A stretch of DNA of 64,000 bases from Timema cristinae (GCA_039000515.1 JBCFYV010011172.1:77452577-77516576), one strand, 5' to 3'. Shown: positions 1 to 11,804, counted from the stretch's first letter. Program-made: numbers and translations. The notes: generated by a model not told the origin, from the letters alone.

Positions 1-240
1 TTAATGTCGGAGACCACATGTGACCGTGAAAGAACGGAAAGTGGGCCCCCCTCCTAAGCCAGTCGCTCAACTGACTCGCGCGGTCCTTCACCGTGGCGGT
101 CAAGGCTAGGGTAGTCTTTCTCCTCGAATACTTGAAGTCCACCTCACACTGTGGTCCGTCCAGTCCAATCGAACACGAGACCAACTGTGAATAATCTCTC
201 GTCTACGTCAGTTGGTTCCGACATTTCCCTCAGAAAAAAA
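1..240. other. GC-rich, CpG-containing block at window edge
   Basis: This block is visibly richer in G+C and CpG than the following kilobases and stops abruptly at a poly-A run near 234. On the minus strand an ATG at 224 with G at -3 opens a 26-codon frame ending at 144, and a GTGAGG donor-like site lies just inside its end. It could be the edge of an exon or promoter that continues off the window. No domain is recognised, so an exon is only a possibility. Confidence 0.25.
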
Positions 241-1212
241 AAAACCAATGGCACCGTTTGAGAATTTTCTTGCCGGAAAATGGGGGAGTTAAAAATATCG
301 TAATTTTAGCAAATATTATTATTGAAGTTCTTGGTTTTTTTTTCACGGTTTCAAATTTTACGAGGAAAATCTCCAGATATAAATTAAAAAAGGCTTTTTT
401 TAAATCACTGCATTACGGATTTTTCTATACAATATTTCCATAACCGCAAATTACCACCTTGAAAATAATTAAGAAATAATGTGACAATATTTTCACTAAG
501 ATTTTTTTTTAATGGCAAGTGATTGAATAATACATAAGATATATATTAAGTGTATTTGTGAGTGACTAACACATTTAAAAAAAGACCTAGTATTAGTGAC
601 AGTTCCATTCATTAAGTGAGCTAACATTTGGTTTAAACGTGTGCGAACAAGTGTATGTAATCAATGTTTTGATACCAAGTCAAACTATTTCTGTCGTGTG
701 GTGTTTCTCAACTTTGGTTCTGGTGAATCATTTGCGCCAACTATTGTGTCTAGTTTCGAGAAGGTATGTTATTACCTAGCGGTAATAGATATTAGCACCG
801 AGCATGATTTGTGATCAGGATTTGACTAATTCATTCCTTTAATCAACCAGTCAGCAAATCCACCTGTTTACAAGATTGCGTGCAACGTATCTGTTTTTTT
901 CATCTGTAAACTTTATCCTATTATGACCCTGTATCGGCTTTACGGACCCCGATGACACCCTCTTCTGCTGACTAATTTAAGACGGTTTGACTTTCCAAAA
1001 CAAGGTAAGAAAATACTGTCTATTCTAATTAATATTAAAACTGTTTTAAATATTTACATTTACTTGAAAATTGGTGCAGATTACATCAAAAAACTTCAAT
1101 AAAGAAGCTTTCTGTGATTATTCATTTCAATATTGTAATTAGTAAGGATTGTTAGGTGTTATACGTATAACGATAAGAAAAATTTGAATTTGAAGTACAA
1201 ATTTAGGCGTCT
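241..1212. other. No gene recognised
   Basis: A+T-rich sequence with homopolymer runs. I see no coding signal, RNA gene or family resemblance. A 61-codon frame near 258-443 is low-complexity and needs a non-ATG start. Confidence 0.6.
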
Positions 1213-1467
1213 ATAGTTTTATTAAAAAAAGAGAAACTTATTGCTTAGTCGATTAAGTGCCACAACAAGAGGTTAATTTAGATTTTAAACCTATCAGAAC
1301 AATTTCAAATCTGGATGAAAATTTAGTCAACCACCTAATAATGAAAAGGGAATAACTACTTCAGATAAGACTTTTTTTTTATGAAATGGTTCTGATTGGC
1401 CTAATTGACCTCTTGTTGCGGCGCTTAATTGCTAAACCATAAGTTTCTCTCCTTAAAAATAATATAA
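1213..1467. mobile_element. Imperfect palindrome, fold-back MITE-like
   Basis: The left arm 1231-1308 is the inverted complement of 1380-1449 at roughly three quarters identity. Shared words include GAGAAACTTAT, ACAACAAGAGGT and ATCAGAAC, and the arms are separated by about 70 bp. This layout is typical of an old non-autonomous DNA transposon. No clear target duplication was found, so the outer limits are approximate. Confidence 0.6.
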
Positions 1468-1918
1468 ACTTATATTCACATTAAATCTTTAAATTTAAAA
1501 CTAACTTCAAATATAAGCCTACATACACTAAACGCTAAGCTGGCAACAATTTAATATTAATTCATAAGATAATGTTATGCAATTGGCAAAAATATGTACC
1601 TGCACATTTTAATTGATAAAAAATTCCACATCTCATAGAATCATATAATTGAACTTGATTAAACCACAATGTATTTTAGAAAAATGTATGAATAAGCATC
1701 CCACAAAACCTGAAATTAGAACATAGTATATGTTACATTAAAGAAACGTTTTAATACTGATCGGCAACAAATGATCTTTGACAAAACTGGCGACAGTTAA
1801 TGTATGTAGGCCGACACCTACATGAACCAAATCAACTAAGAGGGAAAACTAATTACATTTCTTTTTCCTAATTATAAACTTAAAATTTCTGAATTATTAA
1901 AAATTACGAAGATAATCA
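1468..1918. other. No gene recognised
   Basis: A+T-rich, with no coding or repeat family resemblance noticed apart from a short hairpin near 1804. Confidence 0.5.
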
Positions 1919-2205
1919 ATGGTCGGATGGTCTAACTCTAAAGGCGTCACTTTTACAATAGGCTAGACTGCCAATGACGGGAATATTTGGGTTCAAATCA
2001 CGGTTGGATGTAATAAGGGGGTTTTTCAACAAATGTTTTCTATTCTTTCTCCGACATCTTGTGAATGTGGGGAATGCCAGGCCACCACCGTGGTTCGGAT
2101 TCCACGTTAAACTGTAGGTCCTTCATTTCATCTCACAATCACCCTACCATTTACATTATCGTAAGTGCGTATAACCCGAATGGGTAGTAAGACGCGGTGC
2201 TAATA

Positions 2206-2244
<39 letters not shown>
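1919..2244 (+). mobile_element. Chimeric SINE, B-type head on A-type body and tail
   Basis: The head has the A-box-like GGATGGTCTAA and B-box-like GGGTTCAAATC of the SINE-B group. From about 2063 the sequence switches to the SINE-A body (TGTGGGGAATGCCAGGCC). It ends with the shared tail CCCGAATGGGTAGTAAGACG and a TAA microsatellite at 2207-2243. The switch could be template jumping during reverse transcription or a secondary recombination. Confidence 0.8.
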
Positions 2245-2245
<1 letters not shown>

Positions 2246-2891
2246 CTTTTTTCCAAGAAAATGCAGGTACATTTAATTTAAAATTCTACTTCTCTCATCT
2301 ATAACACATTAGTTTAATTAATACATATGCGTATAGTCCTTACGAGTAGAAAATCTTGGTGCTAAAAATCGCAATGAGTGTTTTTAACTATTCAAGATAT
2401 TACTCTTTTGGAGGAAATTCCGAAATTTATATGTTTTGATGTTTGAAGCTATCTACCTTGTTCTTACGAAAATCTGCTTACAAAGCGAAAACTAGTTCGT
2501 TTATGATGAATTAACATTATTGGTTATTATTAGTTTATTGGTTAATAAAGTAGTTAATTGTGACATGGAAACATTATGCTTAATTTACGATACTGGTAAG
2601 CCACGAATATTTATTATTGTTTGAAACTTCACATTATGAAATTTGTAAAATTGAACACTGTACTATAGGCTATTTACCGTGACTTAACCTAAGTAAAAGT
2701 CGTTAAGACAATCTCTAAAACCATTTAACAATTAGTTTGAAATTTAGAGCCGAATTTATAGTTCATACTCGGAGGACCTCCTTTCTCCCATTCAAAAAAA
2801 CCAGCTTTCTATTCGGCACTGTATGGGAAGATTGACTGACCCCGGAGACTATACTGCCTTTAGATGACTTCACGTTTCACGTGGAAATATG
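2245..2891. other. No gene recognised
   Basis: A+T-rich DNA without coding signal. It fills the gap between the chimeric SINE and the hAT element. Confidence 0.5.
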
Positions 2892-2899
2892 ATATGGAC

Positions 2900-3730
2900 C
2901 AGTGTTACTCAAACTGTGGTCCGTGGCGGTACGCCAAGTGGTACGCATAAAATCAATGGTTTGACACATTCGTGTTTGCTTTCTAAAATATACCTTTTTA
3001 TTACAATACGTCTTACTACCCGTTCTGCTTATACATTATTATGTTCTAATTAACCTGATGGTTTAGAGACTAGGAAGGTTATATTAATAGGAAGTGTACC
3101 CGCATTTTAATGGAGGGAGAGGGGATAACCATTTAGGAAAAACCACCCTCAGTACACTCGACCAAGATTCGAGCCTCTTTCTCCCGGTCATCGAGAGTCT
3201 AGCCTACTGCAAGAGTGGCTCGTTAGATCACGCGGCCACTAAAACGAGTTAAAATAGTTTATCACAATTAAAAAATAAGTAATCTTTAATATAATCTCAA
3301 GTGATCTTCATGTACATACTTCCCATATATCGTTACGTAAAATTTCGAAAATTATCCAACACCAAACTATTTTTTCTCCTTTGAGGACTTTAACCAAATC
3401 AAAACAACACTCTAACGACAGATAAAATTGTTTTCGGGTTATAAGGTTGATAAAACGTAAACATTTATCATAATCTCGAGCTCGAAAATGTTCACAGTTA
3501 AAATATTGTTTTAAATCAAAAAGAGTACATAAAATATTGACAGTCTAACTATACTATCAAATACTATACTTTGTTCCACAAGTACAGTTTAATTTTAATA
3601 GAAAGAGCTGACAATCGTTAACATATTTTATTGCCTTACAAAAGTGACAGATCATCATAATACTACTTAACTTTAGGGTATATTTATTATTTCTTGCTCC
3701 CGCTCTTTGGGAGAAGTTTGGGAAACACTG
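2900..3730. mobile_element. Non-autonomous hAT element with 8-bp target duplication
   Basis: The left end begins CAGTGTTACTCAAAC and the right end, read on the minus strand, begins CAGTGTTTCCCAAAC. The 8 bases before (ATATGGAC, 2892-2899) and after (GTATGGAC, 3731-3738) differ at one position, as expected for an aged hAT target duplication. The 831-bp element has no transposase frame. A SINE-B copy is nested at about 3003-3245, so the SINE is younger than the hAT insertion. Confidence 0.85.
3003..3245 (-). mobile_element. SINE-B, nested in hAT element
   Basis: Read on the minus strand, the tRNA-like head (from 3245) precedes the body and the conserved tail (ACGTCTTACTACCCGTTCTG at 3008 on the plus strand). 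The body word GGAGGGAGAGGGGATAACCA is the minus-strand form of the SINE-B middle. Confidence 0.85.
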
Positions 3731-3738
3731 GTATGGAC

Positions 3739-3974
3739 TGATTTTGGTTGGAAAAACAGTTTAGAAAATTCAAACATATTTCATTGCAACCAACATTCAT
3801 CTTATTTTACTATATTATTTAAAAATAAGCCTTTATAATATCTATCAAAAGTGACATTTACAGATAACATTATTTGATGTTTGAATATATTATGTCGTTT
3901 TATTAACTAGTGGATACTATTCTTCCTACCAAAATCAGGTTATAGATGACGTCATAGTATATTCGGAGCGTGTT
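3739..3974. other. No gene recognised
   Basis: A+T-rich spacer without recognisable feature. Confidence 0.5.
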
Positions 3975-4608
3975 ACAGCTTGTTTCACACTATGTGGACA
4001 CTCACGCTCACACTCTCGTCATGCCCACGCTCATTGGATGCACCGAGGTATTCAAACTGCGACGAGAAATATTTTCAAGATTCTTCATATCAGAAGCAGG
4101 CTCAGTTCTCTGTCAACTCAATATTATTTAAATTTGTAGGTTTAAAATTATTGCATTTCTTAAGATAATAAAATAAACGTCGAAACTTAACTGTTTTGTT
4201 TAAAGTCTGTCCTATTTCTTTCCATACCTTTTTTTATAACATCATCACTTTTTTTTCTCTTTATTTTCGTCAAGTTGTATAATTAAGGTTTGGTACTCAC
4301 AATTTCAACCAATTTTTCGTCCATGGGGTCCATGTTTGTTCGACGGGTTGATAACAAACTGGAGTTTGGGACTATACTGTGCATGTCATGTTTACAGTAG
4401 CGCTCCATTCGGGCTACGATCAAAATACCGCGCTCAAAATATTCTCGTCAAGGATCGCCGTGGTCAATATGAGTGCGCGTGAGCGTGGCACTCTCAAGAG
4501 TGTAAACACTCCCATTTGATTCGAACTGTACGATATTTGAGCGAACCCTGAGCACTGTGTGAGTGGAGAGTGAGCTTCCTCATAGTGTGAAACAACCTTA
4601 TAAGTTCT
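3975..4608. mobile_element. Large fold-back element, about 630 bp
   Basis: The left end TTGTTTCACACTATGTGGAC (3981) is matched on the minus strand by TTGTTTCACACTATGAGGAA at the right end (about 4600). Inner words pair too, for example GACGAGAAATATTTT near 4058 with the complement of the segment near 4440. CACTCACGCTCAC-type motifs recur in both arms. There is no convincing open frame. This looks like a non-autonomous DNA transposon. Confidence 0.65.
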
Positions 4609-4996
4609 GTCCTAACACAAAGATGAATTGTTTTTTATTGTACACCGCATTTACTACGCATCCGGTCTAGTCACATACTAGCACTAATGTGGTAAAGATG
4701 CGGAAGGTAGTAAATGTTAGTATTTAAAAGAAATGTATTAAAATTTCCCCGTGGAAAATCATTTGTAAAATACAATCTTAACACATCCTGTCAGAACTTG
4801 AACCCAATCTTCCGCCACCGGCATTCTAGACTAATGCAACATTGACGCGTCCGATCATGTGACAACTGATGCAGATAAGATTATATTCAGAGCCTGGAAA
4901 ACCGATCATTAAAGGAATACATTTTACTACTTATTTTGTTCGAAAATTACATGCTGATCAATATGTTAGGTGATATTTATTTAATACTTATGTGTG
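4609..4996. other. No gene recognised
   Basis: Nothing supported in this interval. Confidence 0.5.
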
Positions 4997-5149
4997 AAAT
5001 GCCAGGCCTCCACCGTGGTTCAGATTCCACGTTAAACTGCAGGTCCTCCATTTCATATCACAATCACTCTACCATTACACATTAACGTAAGTGCGTATAG
5101 CCCAAACGGGTAGTAAGACGCGATGCTAATAATGAGAATAATAATAATA

Positions 5150-5180
<31 letters not shown>

Positions 5181-5204
5181 TAGTAATAATAATAATAATA
5201 ATAT
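4997..5204 (+). mobile_element. SINE-A, 5'-truncated, long TAA tail
   Basis: Starts inside the body at AAATGCCAGGCCTCCACC, lacks the tRNA-like head, and ends CCCAAACGGGTAGTAAGACG plus an imperfect TAA/TAG run at 5130-5204. 5' truncation with a preserved 3' end fits target-primed reverse transcription. Confidence 0.9.
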
Positions 5205-5679
5205 TTAATACTTACTTAAGATGAGGAGGAAGGGAACTTGATCTAAGTCCGTATTTGAGGAGTTTTTATAGCAAAATATTTTTTTCTGTCAAATAAATAA
5301 AATTTCGCTTCTATGTCTTTGTTTACACATAAAAATCCCTACAATTACTCTTAAAAAATCTGTAAAATGAATCGTGGAGTTTGAAAATAACTTCTTTATT
5401 TGTATCTTTCCAAATGTTGCTATAAAATTTGCATGTACAGGATGGTTGGTATCGCTATATCCAGAACATCAAGCTTTTAGCTGAAGAAGTATTTTATTTA
5501 TTTTTACCAAAATACATTGTTTTAAAAACAACCAAAAGGAGTTCTACCTCACATTAATGTTGTTTATTGTTTTAACTATGATATACGGGCCTATAATGCT
5601 AACAATAAACTCGTTAAACTATTCTCAATGTTACTCCTTCAATGTATGTACACTTCATTTACTTTGAACTCAGGACACG
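5205..5679. other. No gene recognised
   Basis: A+T-rich spacer; nothing supported. Confidence 0.5.
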
Positions 5680-5683
5680 ATAT

Positions 5684-5890
5684 TCATGGGTGTAAACCCA
5701 GATGGGGTCAATGGGTCTATCTTGGGCGATAAAAATCCGTAACAACTTTCTTCAGAGGGAAATAAAGCTGTCGGTTCCATGTCGATCGTGGTATGTAAAA
5801 TAACCCTGAAAGGTATATGAAAATATCTTTCCCGGAAAAATTGGTGGGACTTTTCGCTCTCGATCATAGAGATTCTCATGTACTCGGTTC
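5684..5890 (+). mobile_element. SINE-F copy, partial
   Basis: Homologous to the inverse of 45964-46212. Shared words include GGGTGTAAACCCAGAT (B-box region), TCTTGGGCGATAAAAATC and GGTTCCATGTCGATCG. This copy starts at the B box, so most of the tRNA-like head is missing. The 69-codon minus-strand frame across it is a by-product. Confidence 0.75.
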
Positions 5891-6122
5891 AGAAAGGGCA
5901 TGTTAATAACTCGAATAAATAAATAAAATTTAACCTTAAAGGTACAAAATGAAAGTAGTGTTGTAAATTAAATGATGGGTTCGAAGTGTATCTTGTCTAT
6001 GTCCTTTTAGCGTGAAAGGAGTGTGCACATATAAACACTAAACAAATTACAATATCGGTACAATAGCCCCCAAAACATCGTACCGATATATAACTAGTGG
6101 TATTGACAGTAAAAAGGGACAG
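5891..6122. other. No gene recognised
   Basis: Spacer with no recognisable element. A CCGATAT..ATATCGGTAC-type partial dyad lies near 6050-6090. Confidence 0.4.
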
Positions 6123-6134
6123 TTACATACTATG

Positions 6135-6422
6135 TGTCTAGTGGTCAGAAATCGCGGCTACAGATCCAGAAGTCCCGGGTTCGACCCCCAGCACTCCCAG
6201 AGTTTCTTTGAAGAAATGGGTCTGGAAAGGGGTCAACTCAACCACGTGAGGACCAATGAGAAGCAACTTGAATAAAATACTATTTGCTTCATTCTAGAAA
6301 ACAAAGAAAATCAGCTGGAGGGTTCATTGTGCTGACCACACGACACCTTTTATCCGCCAATGTTGGCTCCATCTCTGCCAATATGCATTGTCCACTCTGT
6401 TGGTAGATAGTTTAGATTTCTT
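6135..6422 (+). mobile_element. SINE-E, full length with perfect 12-bp target duplication
   Basis: TTACATACTATG stands on both sides (6123-6134 and 6423-6434). The head begins TGTCTAGTGGTCAGAAATCG (A-box-like) and has GGGTTCGACCCC as a clear B box near 6177. The 288-bp body is unrelated to the other groups here. I saw no second copy in the window, so it is defined only by this insertion. Confidence 0.85.
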
Positions 6423-6434
6423 TTACATACTATG

Positions 6435-7705
6435 AAATAAATTTTGAGGCTGAAACGGATATAGAATATTCAATTGTTTATGGTTTTCCTTAATTCTTGA
6501 AAATACACCACGATCTTTATACAGATATTTGATGTTAAATATATACGTTTTTAGTTATTTTAATAAACATTAAAACCATATGTAATTAAATAACAGCTAG
6601 TTTTGTCTTGATATAGGGTTACACGATACAAGCACAAATGTGTTTGTGTATATGTATATGTTTATGTATACATAACATATATATATTTATGTATACACAA
6701 CACACACACACATATATAGTCTGTATATATGTATACACAAATAAAACAATGTATTTTAAGGTGCCACCAATGTTATTAACAACATACGAATATTGAATAT
6801 ATTTTATTTAAGGTTAAACTACGATAGACGTGAATATAATCATTGTTTTTGTAATCGCACATGATTGTTACTTAATTTCCACAGATGTTAAGTTTATACT
6901 TTAGAAATTCAGAACTCTGAATTATTAAGTTCTTATATATTTTACTGAGAAATGCGAAATTCTGTTTTAACTTGATCATTTGGCATTTCGTTTGTCTGGT
7001 CTTTACTACGGGAAAACTATTAAATGCGTGAACCAATTTTAACAATATTTGTCAGAGACATTCTTTTAACATAGTTCAAACAACTTATACAAATGGTATT
7101 TTCAAGATGGTGGTCACTCAAAAATATGTGTGTATGTTTATTTGTTTGTTCCATGGAAACTTCCAAATACGTGGATAAATTTTAACTAACTTGTACCTAG
7201 ACCAAATAATGTTTATACATAGTTTTTCAATCTGACTATCCGTTTAAATATGGCAGCCACTCAAAGAATTTTTCGTTAACTATATTATATCAAACGATTT
7301 GAATTTAAAATTATAAGTATTCAATTGCGTACCTAGGACGTATTAAAAAAAAGTTGACATCTATTACGAGACTGACGTCCTAAACCATGTGATAAAAGGT
7401 TATTCTTTATTAATACAATTTACAATTAAAAACCAATTTGTTTTTTTTATAACATCACCTAGGAAAAAATTAATTCAAATCGAAAAAAAATTACAGGAAA
7501 TATTTTAAATTGAAATCCAAAGATAGATCTTATGATCATAGTAACGACAAGAACATAACATATTTCTTAACATGATGTAGGCCTACTGTACTTAGCAATT
7601 TTTAATGGAGAGTGTGAGGTCTACTGTTCACAACTACAGTACATGGAAGATATATTTCTACAGCAGTAGCTCATGGGTAGTGTGATCTATAGCAAACACA
7701 TAATA
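6435..7705. other. No gene recognised
   Basis: A+T-rich DNA containing a compound TA/CA/GT low-complexity tract at about 6632-6740 and a TAGGCCTA octamer at 7578. No coding signal. Confidence 0.5.
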
Positions 7706-7708
7706 AGA

Positions 7709-7955
7709 ACCCGCTTCAGTGGCCGCATGGTCTAAGGCGCTACTTTCACAGTAAACCAGAATGTCGATAACGGGGAGATCGAGGTTCAACTCTTAGTCGA
7801 GTGTACTGAGTTTTTTTCCAAAATAGTATTCCACTCTCCCTCCACGCAAATGGGGTTACACTTTCTCTAAATATAACCTTCCTTATTTCTAAAACCATCA
7901 TCGTAATTATTGCATTGTTTTATAACTCGAATGGGTAGTAAGAGGCGATACTAGA
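7709..7955 (+). mobile_element. SINE-B, full length
   Basis: Head GTGGCCGCATGGTCTAAGGC (A box) and GAGGTTCAACTC (B box), body CCACTCTCCCTCCACGCAAA, tail CTCGAATGGGTAGTAAGAGG. The order head, body, tail is intact. Confidence 0.9.
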
Positions 7956-8157
7956 AAAAAGTTTTAAAATGTTAAAGCTAACTTATTTTTTTAAAATTTG
8001 AACGAAAAAGTTGTATTTGTATTTTCTAAACCATCCATCCTGGCGTGTTTTACTAAGTCTGATCTGTTACAAGATAGCTTGTCAAGTATATTTATCGTGT
8101 TTTAAGTTACTTTTTTCTATTTTTAATTTTATATTATATATATATTATAAACATATT

Positions 8158-8402
8158 TAGCACCGCATCTTACTACCCGTTTGGGTTATATGCTTTAAGT
8201 ATTAACTACGCTAATGGATTAGGAATTGAGAAGGTTGAATTAGAGGATGTGAACCCACCTTTGCGTGGAGGGAGAGTGTACAACCATTTAGGAAAAACCA
8301 CCCTCAGTTCACTTGACCGAGATTCGAACCTCGATCTCCCCGTCCTCAGCAGTCGAGCTCAACACGACAAGTACGTTAGCCAACTACGCTACCGAGGTGG
8401 GT
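8158..8402 (-). mobile_element. SINE-B2, full length
   Basis: Minus-strand copy. The tail lies at 8158 (AGCACCGCATCTTACTACCC) and the head at 8402 (plus-strand ACGCTACCGAGG). The head differs from other B copies (plus-strand GTCGAGCTCAACACGAC) and contains a good B box (complement of ATTCGAACCTC). The 63-codon frame here is read-through of the SINE. Confidence 0.9.
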
Positions 8403-8443
8403 TAATTTTAATAAAATATTTTTTTTTCACCCACAGGTAAGGG

Positions 8444-8652
8444 GGCACATGGACAAAGGCGTTAGTTTTGCTGGCTTTTCAGTAACAGGTAGGTTGGGGT
8501 TCAAGTCTCATTCCGGCTTACTAAGGCGTTTTTAAAGAAATTACTCTCTATCTTAGCTCCACACAAATTTGGGTACATTTCCTCTGACTTACCCCTATCC
8601 CCTCAGTGTAAGTACGCCGATAGCCAGGACTGGTAGTAAAACGAGGGACACA
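8444..8652 (+). mobile_element. SINE-B-like, degenerate
   Basis: Diverged head (GGGGTTCAAGTCTCATTCC as B box), body CTCCACACAAATTTGGGTAC and tail CAGGACTGGTAGTAAAACGA all align in order with SINE-B. Confidence 0.7.
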
Positions 8653-9987
8653 CAAAATACAAAAAACGTATGTGACTTAACGTACTAATGGGGAAAAAAG
8701 TATGTTATGATTTAACCAGGACTTACAACAGAACCACTCTCATCCATCTCAGAGGGGAATGACGCAGTCTACTAAGTAACGGAGCTGACACGTTAATTAA
8801 ATAGTTAATTAACACGCATTTCCCCACCACGTGATAAATCCACCGATTCACCAAGTACCGCAACGAATAATTGTGTAATAACAATTAGCTCTCCTCCACT
8901 GACCATATGTCTACTGCCATGTCGTTAGAACGGAGTGTAACTAGTCAAAGATGTAACATTTCATAGCAAACAAGAAAAGAAGTATGTTAGAGGAACGTTC
9001 TAAGTAAACCAGGTTAGGTTATTGAAAGGTGTAGCTTTTTTAAAAAAAATAGTGAGTATCCCATGTGGTACCTACTTCGTTTACTGTACTATTCATGAAA
9101 CTGTTATCCGGATAAATAAATTCCTTAGAGTATGGGACTGGGTATATATAATTTTAAATGCTAAGATATTTTGTAGGTTTTGGACATGTGGGGATTTAAT
9201 GCTTGTTTTGCCTTGTATATGAAATTATTATATTAATCATTCATTAATACTTAAAGGTACATTTTGATAGAGAAGGGTAGGTGCGAAGGGTGTTTTAAAA
9301 GGGGTGTAGATCCAAGCGAAAAATATCTACTCTAAAACTATGTAGCTATGTAGGCTGATGATTTGATAATGTGAATATGTGAATATGAGAGTAACACATC
9401 TATATAAGACCCTACATATTTATAATTTGATAAGCCCATCCGCGGTAAGTGAAATTACATAAACGGCTGAACCGATTTTAACAAATGCCATTCATTTTAA
9501 AGCTTAGGGGTCCAGTATGCCGGAAAACGTAGTACCCGATTTACCTAAATAATTTCCAGATTTTCTGCCTTGTAGCCAATGGCTCATCTGTACATTCATT
9601 CTTTGTTTACAGCACAATAAAATCCCTGAATTGTGGATTTATCACCGGTAATTTAAGCTATTTATCGTTGGTTAAAAATAATAGCAACTTAATTATTAGT
9701 TAATTGGTACGATTCAACAAATAAATGAAGATCTGGGAGAGAGGGGTCATTGTAAATTATTAGCGTCGAGGGAACGAGAAAAATGTACGTTTTGTTTGAA
9801 AATTGAAACACTGAAAGCTCAAAAATCTAAGTAAAGACAAGTAAAACTTTAATTTGAAAGTCGAACAAGGTTTATTTCTATAAAACTTTTATACCAATAT
9901 TTGAATACATTTTAGCGTGATCATCTGAATCGCTGTAACTATCCACTAGTTAAATGGAATTTTATATTCTAAAGGTTGTATTTTTTA
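8653..9987. other. No gene recognised
   Basis: About 1.3 kb without recognisable genes or repeat families. A TTAATTAAATAGTTAATTAA dyad lies near 8793. Short frames here (for example 9022-9222) show no domain or codon pattern I can support. Confidence 0.5.
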
Positions 9988-10212
9988 GCAGCGACCCATG
10001 TACTTTTACGCTAATGGGTTAGGAATGAGCAAGGTTGAATTTAAAGGAAGTGTATATGAATTTGCCTGGGGAGAGAGCTTGGGAAACCATTTAGGGAAAA
10101 CTACTCTCACTCACTACACCCGGCTGGAATCGAACCCCGTTCTCACCTTCATCGGCAGTTCAGTCAATTGCAAGAGTAGTGCCTTAGACAATGCAGCCAC
10201 CGAAGTGGGTGT
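9988..10212 (-). mobile_element. SINE-B copy
   Basis: Minus-strand body (ATGGGTTAGGAATGAGCAAG, then GGAAAACTACTCTCACTCAC) and head (GCAGCCACCGAAGTGGGTG at 10193). The conserved tail is largely eroded. Confidence 0.8.
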
Positions 10213-10459
10213 AATTTTTTATTAATTTTAGCACAAACGACGTGGATTTCCAATATTTATTGAATTAGTTTGTCATCCATATTAAAACAAGAATATTGGA
10301 TTAGTGGCTCCCCTATAAAGTAGAATACAAAAAAAGCAAACAAATGTTTCAATTTAAGGAAAATATTGAGAATACGTAGACACTCACTCGAACCTGTAGA
10401 CCCTGTGTTTAAAGTTACAATGGTCTCCAACTATATATCCACTTATAATAGTTTATGAG
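10213..10459. other. No gene recognised
   Basis: Spacer; nothing supported. Confidence 0.4.
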
Positions 10460-10640
10460 ACCATAGATAGCTCAGTATCGCGTCTAACTATTGAGATAGG
10501 GTTGGATTCCTGGTGTAGCCGAAAATTAATCATTTGTTAACTATCAGCTGAGGGAGATGGTTGCAGTGTCTGCTTTAATATTAAGTTAGTTTGTAATTCA
10601 TGTTCTGTTACTATCGGTTGCACGTAAAATAGCCTTGGTA
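10460..10640 (+). mobile_element. SINE-C copy, diverged
   Basis: CATAGATAGCTCAGTATCGC (A box), GGTTGGATTCCTGGTGTAGC (B box region) and a body ending GTTGCACGTAAAATA match the SINE-C copies at 34603 and 35246. Confidence 0.65.
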
Positions 10641-11019
10641 CAAACAATCGGGCCTATATATTTAAAGTAACACCTACATACGTCAATTAAAGACACGACA
10701 CTTGGTTCGGCATGTCGTTTCTGTACCACTAAGTACTTAACGTTCCTCACATTCTCAAGGTCATTTCCACTCATTGTTTAAATCAAGAGTGTGAATGGAT
10801 GCGTGGGAACTACTTAGTAAATACAGCTTCACGCGTGAAATCAAACTTTGTAATTAATAAAGAAATGATTATTGGATAATATAAAATATGGTATGAGCTA
10901 TATATATCACATCCATTAATGTTTCCAGCCAATGGGCTGGGTCAGTTTTTTATTAAAGTAATATATTTTCAACTACCAGCTTGATAGCTGTGTCGTAGCT
11001 GTATACGCTTTTTAACCTA
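10641..11019. other. No gene recognised
   Basis: Spacer; nothing supported. Confidence 0.4.
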
Positions 11020-11233
11020 ATTTAAGACTAGGACAGACACAACGTCCAGTCCCCGGCCGTTAATTTATCAATGTGAAAGGGTAGACCCACATTTCAACAA
11101 GGTTAAAGCCAGGCCTCCACCGTGGTTCAGATTCCACGTTAAACTGTAGGTCCTTCATTTCATCTCACAATCACCCTACCATTACACATTAGCGTAAGTG
11201 CGTATAACCCGAATGGGCAGTAAGACGAGGTGC

Positions 11234-11284
<51 letters not shown>

Positions 11285-11375
11285 TAACAAGGTTAAATTT
11301 TTCGGCCATGCCATGAATCGAACCAGGGACTCCTAACTCAGTAGTCAGACACGCTACCAATTGAGCTAAGGATTT
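11020..11375 (-). mobile_element. SINE-C interrupted by SINE-A
   Basis: The minus-strand head lies at 11300-11375 (GGCCATGCCATGAATCGAAC, complement of the B box, and CTACCAATTGAGCTAAGG, complement of the A box). The body lies at 11020-11107. The two parts were one unit before SINE-A inserted and duplicated AACAAGGTTAAA. Confidence 0.85.
11108..11285 (+). mobile_element. SINE-A, 5'-truncated, nested, perfect 12-bp target duplication
   Basis: Body plus shared tail and a TAA run at 11235-11283. AACAAGGTTAAA occurs at 11096-11107 and 11286-11297, inside a SINE-C element, which gives a clean relative age. The 75-codon minus-strand frame with a poly-isoleucine run is the microsatellite translated. 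Confidence 0.95.
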
Positions 11376-11804
11376 ATATACACACATATTTACGTGAAAC
11401 GGTGAATGTATGGATGCTTTTTATGACAGGAGTCCTGATGTCATAAAGTAAATGTTTTATTATGAAAGGGTTCCTTATGTAATAATAACGTGATCAAGGT
11501 TTGTACAAAATACTTTGATCCATGGATTTTCACAAAATCACAAAACATCTTCACTGCCTCAGCTTTAAAACGAATGCTGTGATTTTTAAATGAAGGCAAG
11601 TTAACTTGGATGATTTTTTTTTCAACTAGCTATGATGACAATGTGTTGTTATTATTACTAATCTTTGATATAATTGAATTGTGATAGGAAAGTTAGTCTT
11701 AAAACACATAAAATAATACTCTTGGTTTTGTCACTATTTTATAATATTAAATATAATAACATAATATTCGTAACTGAATGTTTCTTAGATAAGAGGACTT
11801 GCCG
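11376..11804. other. No gene recognised
   Basis: Spacer; nothing supported. Confidence 0.4.
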
